This document shows, piece by piece, positions 59,701 through 64,000 of a stretch of 64,000 nucleotides of DNA. The stretch's first letter is position 1. Every line of letters begins with the position of its first letter. The stretch spans positions 1-64,000 of the forward strand of contig NW_008805064.1 of NCBI RefSeq assembly GCF_000004825.1. Direction: 5' to 3'. The notes beneath the pieces were generated by a model. That model worked only from the letters and a program-made list of their open reading frames with translations, was not told where the DNA came from and ran no database searches. A program made the translations under genes and the position numbers. This DNA comes from Heterostelium album PN500 (taxonomy: Eukaryota > Evosea > Eumycetozoa > Acytosteliales > Acytosteliaceae).

Positions 59701-60459
59701 GTAAGTATTATATTTATATGTTTATATGTATATTATAATATGATATTATTACCATTGTAAAATAACATTTATATATCAAATTTAGTTAAGAATGCATTTT
59801 AAGTAAAAAATATTATGAGTTTTAGTATATTGATGACTAGTGAGATGTCTTGTACAGTTGTGGAATATACTAAAATTAGTTAGTTAACATTTTATTTGGT
59901 ATCATTCTTATATATAATATAATTAAATATTTCAAAATAAATTTAAAAGTACTATAATAAAAAATATTTTATTACTTCAGAAATATTGCACAAATTAATT
60001 TTATCTTTTATTTTTTTTATTTTTTTTTAAAATGATAAATGATTCAATTTCTTTTTAATTATTAATCATTTACAAAGATCTATCTTAGAATATATTTATT
60101 AGTTTCTATAACAAATAAATGTATTACTGTTTGATATTTTGAAACCTCTGTCCGGTTTCACAGATTTTTGCTGTATATATACAGTAAAATTACTATTTTT
60201 TTACCATCTAGTACCAAACTTAAAGATTAGTATATATCTTTTATATTTTTAATTTATTAAAGTTAAATAATATATTAGGAATAAGTACAAAGTAAGATGT
60301 ATTCAAATATATAAGTCTTAATTTAAAAAAATAAAAATAAAAAATAAAAAAAAATAAAAAAGAAAAAAAGTTATAAACTCAAACATGACAATTATTTAGT
60401 ACGGAATGGTGACAGTTGATGTTTTGAATAAAAAATAATTTTTAAAAAAAATAATTTAT
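59701..60459. other. Non-coding A+T-rich spacer
   Basis: No gene is seen. Notable are CTGTATATATACAG, a perfect palindrome at about 60171-60184, and the small inverted repeat GAAACC...GGTTTC just before it. Confidence 0.5.
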
Positions 60460-60897
60460 TTAATATATGGTCCATTTGCCTTTTGTCTGTATAATAGCAT
60501 CCATTCGGTTTGGAAGTGATTCATATAAATGGTCAATTAATTGTAGGTCAATATCCTCCCATATCTCATAGATCACCTCCATCATATCCGCGCCAGGGTG
60601 ACTGTACATGTGATTCTTTACTTTCTTTTTAACTATTCCTCATAGGTTCTCGATGATTTTAATATATGGTGAGTATGCCGGTATGAATAGATTTTTTAAA
60701 CGTCGAGCTCTCATAAAGTTGACCACATTATTGGCGGTATGAACTGGACAATTGTCTTGAACTAAAATATATTGTCGTACGTTTCCACGATAAAGCTGAA
60801 TAGAATCGATGTTTTGATTTTGGAGAATCTCTACACAGTAACTAATATAATCGCGTAAAAGCTTAGCATTATGATTTTTTTTTTTGCGTATTAGCAA
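60460..60897 (-). pseudogene. Tc1/mariner transposase, C-terminal half
   Basis: The frame contains the DDE_3 motifs LVQDNCPVHTANNV and FIPAYSPYIKIIENL, then an in-frame TGA where the family has Trp (ENLWG), at 60637-60639. The same frame continues through GIVKKKVKNHMYSHPGADMM to KGKWTIY and a stop. The N-terminal DNA-binding half and the first catalytic Asp are missing, so the gene is truncated and has one stop. Confidence 0.8.
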
Positions 60898-61639
60898 AAT
60901 ACCTTTTTTGGATGTATGGGGAGTCTTTTTGATTGATTCGTTGAAAGAAAATTAAAAAATCAAAATACTTTTTTTTTAAAATATTATTTAGGTGTCACAT
61001 CCCATACAAATGCTAAAAATCATTCAAACCCCCACAAAAGTATCATAATATGAAAGAAATTGATGGGTGTTCAATACAAACGACATCAAAAAGTAAACTG
61101 AAAATAATTTTTGGATAAAATATTCTTTATTTTATTTATTTAAAAAAAATTAATTTAAATTGTGATTTATTTTCTATGTTATTTTTAATAAAATATTAAA
61201 AACAATAATTAATTTTAATAATTTTTCATTTTTACTAAAATAATTTACAAAGTTTATGCAAATAAAAATAATAATATTAAATATTTACAAATCGTTTCAA
61301 CCCTACAAAATATCATTGATTTTAACATTTAATTCCAAAGATTAAATAAATGATATATATATTGATCTTTTTATATATTGAAACAAGATTTCTTATTTGT
61401 GGATTAAAAAATTATTAATTTAATAATTTAAAATTAATTTTTAAAAATAATTAAATTTGAAAAAGTTCGAGTACAAAAAAAGGAAAAAAAAATTCAAATA
61501 ATGGCTATCCTTTAAGAATGACACTCATTTTATTTAACTTGACATATTTGGTTAAATTAAAATTTTATTTAATTGAAATCGTTAATGATATATTTTTTAA
61601 AATAGATAATAACATATTCAAAAGTCTAAATTTTACACA
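60898..61639. other. Non-coding A+T-rich spacer before family B copy
   Basis: No gene is seen. A 22-base sequence at 61279-61300 recurs at 63893-63914, on the other side of the B copy. Confidence 0.5.
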
Positions 61640-61837
61640 ATGAATAACTTAATATCTCTAGCAGACACAATGTTGGCTGCTGATGATCTGATCTCAAATA
61701 ACAATAATGAGATGAGAAATAGTGGAACACAACCAATAGTTATTAATAGGTTGCCTGCTAATAATATGCAAATTACACCAACCAATTTGATCCAAAATCC
61801 ACTACACCAATTACAGTCTCTCCCAACGATGGTCTAA
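61640..61837 (+). pseudogene. N-terminal frame of family B gene
   Basis: This 65-codon frame (MNNLISLADTMLAADDLISN...) ends soon after it enters the part shared with copy A. It is probably the first exon or the start of the B transposase gene. No domain is recognised. Confidence 0.35.
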
Positions 61838-62619
61838 TGTTTCTTATTTATCTTGGACGAAACCTTCTCTGAACTGAAGCAACAGTTATCTAAATTAAAT
61901 CAGGAAAATTAAAGAATTAGAATCAAATAATAATATATTCATTTATAAAGATAGATATTACCAAATAGACTTACTCTACACATTCGATTTGAAATGTTGG
62001 CTCACGGTAATGGGTCTTGGCGATCTATTTCATTGGAACTCGACATTCAGGTGTCCTACTTGCTTAGGTACTGGTTCATCTGGAAAAGTGGATCCTGACA
62101 CTCAAGAGAAGATCGACCATTCTACAATTGGGAATGTTGCTGGATTCTTTGAGCCACGTACTAGAGAGCTTATGAGGAAGGAAGGACAGAGAGTCAATAA
62201 TAAGCTAGAAAAGTCAAAAGCCAAAAACCCAAAGGTCGAAATGAGGAGCTTCTCTGGTATGGCTGTAGTGGAGTCTTGACATTGATCCAACTAAAGTTCC
62301 ACCAGACACGTTACACATGATCATGTCCATTGTTAAGACTGTTTTTAAACCGATACTACTGCTATGTGACACCAATGAAACCTTACGAAAAGACATCGAA
62401 GACTTCCTCAAGTGTACGGCTAAACTGACATTGATAACGGTCTCACCAGGTACACTCTTGCATGGACAGCCTTATACATTCTATGACCGATTCAAACAGT
62501 CAGCTGTTAACTATATGGAATATATAAATATCTTGATTGATATTCTTATTAAGACCTTGTCGAATCATTCTGTATATAATAATGATAAGTTAGAATTGGT
62601 AAGATGTTTAGTTTATTAA
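61822..62619 (+). pseudogene. TNP2-like transposase remnant, copy B
   Basis: Frames at 61989-62279 and 62317-62619 carry GLGDLFHWNSTFRCPTCLGT and KVPPDTLHMIMSIV, as in copy A. Small deletions relative to A at about 61855 and 62230-62280 shift the frame. The order Cys pair, then DTLHM, matches the X and Y transposases. It is inactive as it stands. Confidence 0.5.
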
Positions 62620-62689
62620 AAAAAAAAAAACAATTAAAACTAATGTAATTAATCAAAGCAATTTACAACAAATAGTTACAAGATTAAAA

Positions 62690-63714
62690 TAAACAAGCCA
62701 CAACAACAAGAACAACAACAACATGAACAACAACAAGAGCAACAAGAACAACTACAAGAGCAACAAGAACAACAAAAACAGCATCTATCAACCTCATTTC
62801 CACCACCAATAGTAAGAGATGTCAGAGAATCCAAAAGAAGAAAGATGTTTGATGATAGAATAGAAGAACTAAGACAAATGATACAGCAACAATCATCAAC
62901 ATTAATGCAACAAAATGTAGATGCTTTACAAAGAGTGCTTGAAGAACAAGAAAAACAACAACAACTATCAGAAGCAAAAAAAAATAACAAAAGATCTAAC
63001 ATATCAACTAATTGAACGATCTATCAACATGTTTTTCATCAACAACGAGGAAGATAGTGGTAACGTTAATGAAAGTGATCATACTGCACTGAGACGTCAA
63101 TGGGAAGAGTTGAGAAAGATAGAGAAAGATAGACAGCGAAATCAACATTTCAATATGTCCAATTTTGATTTAAATAGTTTATTTGGAATAGAGTCAATTG
63201 AAGTTGCTCCAACAGATTTCAACTGTAAACCAAAGTTTCTTTTAAATCAAAGAGTATCTGTATTGTATGGTGTTGACGAAGATATAGATTGTGCTTATTA
63301 TTATTCTTGGTGGGATGGTCACATTATAGATTATAATAAGAAAGATAATACATATAGAGTTGCATTCAAAGAGTAAGTAAAAATAACAAAATATGTTTTA
63401 TAACTAATCTAATGTTTAATAAATTTAGTGAAGTAATTGCTAACTATTACAGTGTTGATTATATTACAAGACAAAGTGCAACAGAAAGTATTTCGAATGA
63501 TAGAATGGTAGAAGGTAGATATGTATTGTATACCTACAAAGCTGATAAAACCCATGTTTTCTGTGCTGTTATAAACTCTATAATAACTAAGAAAAACAAA
63601 AAAACTCTAACAATTAGACTATTAAAAACTAATGAAATAATTGAAAATGTTAATCCTGATGCTTGTTATGAGTTCTTTATCGAAAATCATCAAGTCAAAG
63701 CATTTTTTCCTTGA
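62690..63714 (+). pseudogene. Coiled-coil plus double Tudor-like protein of family B
   Basis: A Gln-rich coiled coil (about 62697-62970) changes frame in an A-run at about 62979. The next frame runs through LTYQLIERSINMFF to a first Tudor-like module (LLNQRVSVLYGVDEDIDCAY, WWDGHIIDYNKKDNTYRVAF), ending at the donor 63372. Exon 63429-63714 completes it and adds a second module (VEGRYVLYTYKADKTHVFCA, LLKTNEIIENV). Apart from the A-run slip everything is in frame. It is the third double Tudor-like gene tied to a TNP2-like element in this window. Confidence 0.55.
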
Positions 63715-63914
63715 TTTTCATTAAAAATAAAAAAAAATAAAAATATATTACAAAATTAATTAAATTTTATTTATTTCGATTTTTCACTGATAATCTAACT
63801 TCCAAATATAGAATAATTTGTTTTTACATGACTTTCACCCACTTTCACCCACGATATATTAGGAATATGAATGCAAATGATATTTTAGAGGGAAATATTT
63901 ACAAATCGTTTCAA

Positions 63915-64000
63915 ATGTATGTGGGTTCGCAGAAAAAAAAATTGAATACTACAAATCATAACCATCTCCTTTTCATAACGTTATGAAATCACATTTTTTT
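63915..64000. other. Window end, no feature
   Basis: A short A+T-rich stretch beyond the 22-base repeat; nothing is supported. Confidence 0.5.

Larger units (their letters stand above)
61279..63914 (+). mobile_element. Family B transposon copy B (fullest copy)
   Basis: The unit holds an N-terminal frame (61640-61837), a TNP2-like transposase remnant (about 61822-62619) and a coiled-coil/double Tudor-like gene (about 62690-63714). It is shared with copies A and C inside element Y. It is bounded by an exact 22-base direct repeat (61279-61300, 63893-63914). No terminal inverted repeat was found. Confidence 0.6.

Noticed and set aside
60130-60190. Rho-independent-type terminator or small RNA gene at the GAAACC/GGTTTC and CTGTATATATACAG palindromes
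   Set aside because: The stems are short and isolated in a eukaryotic A+T-rich spacer with no adjacent gene.
1-64000. CRISPR array or prokaryotic operon structure
   Set aside because: No regularly spaced repeats; all multi-exon genes have spliceosomal introns, so the sequence is eukaryotic.

Overview
The window looks like a dictyostelid (social amoeba) chromosome. The DNA is strongly A+T rich with long A and T tracts. Coding sequence is full of Asn, Gln and Thr runs. Introns are short, A+T-rich and of the GTAAGT...TAG type. The large genes are secreted IPT/TIG-repeat proteins with SdrD_B-like and beta/gamma-crystallin-like modules, a style known from Dictyostelium. I cannot name the species. 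No rRNA, tRNA or CRISPR array was found.

Left part (1-8.3 kb): the end of a PIF/Harbinger-like transposon, a Harbinger transposase fragment, a retroelement gag fossil, an ITFG2-like gene remnant, and a duplicated block. Each copy of the block carries a two-exon gene for a tiny secreted peptide (40 and 41 residues) with an identical signal-peptide exon and a diverged mature part.

Host centre (8.4-31.4 kb): two giant divergent genes share a 0.9 kb intergenic region that holds a tandem duplication. Both can be spliced into unbroken frames, of 2654 residues (minus strand, 14 exons) and 3777 residues (plus strand, 22 exons). Each has a signal peptide, a DNase II domain and many IPT/TIG repeats. 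The plus-strand protein keeps the DNase II catalytic signature (an HSxxxFP block plus DHSK) and ends in mannose-6-phosphate-receptor-homology-like (MRH) repeats. The minus-strand partner has lost the HxK lysine and carries an acidic stretch followed by a long Ala/Val-rich hydrophobic stretch. A DNase II fused to adhesion-type repeats, paired with a probably inactive sister, is the strongest candidate here for an undescribed system.

Right part (31.9-64 kb): a nest of mobile elements. A Ty3/gypsy-type LTR element (LTRs at 31894-32427 and 59167-59700) is split by DNA transposon X (33979-52357). X is itself split by transposon Y (about 37838-48104). Y holds two internally deleted copies (A and C) of a third family, B, whose fuller copy lies at 61.3-63.9 kb. 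A Harbinger-like insertion (53076-54807) also sits in the LTR element. X and Y each encode a double Tudor/Agenet-like protein, a large transposase with CACTA/TNP2-like motifs, and a homologous accessory protein. B also has a double Tudor-like protein, and the Harbinger-like insertion holds a single Tudor-like exon. Recurrent pairing of transposases with putative chromatin readers is the second main observation. Fragments of apparent host genes lie inside X and the Harbinger-like insertion.
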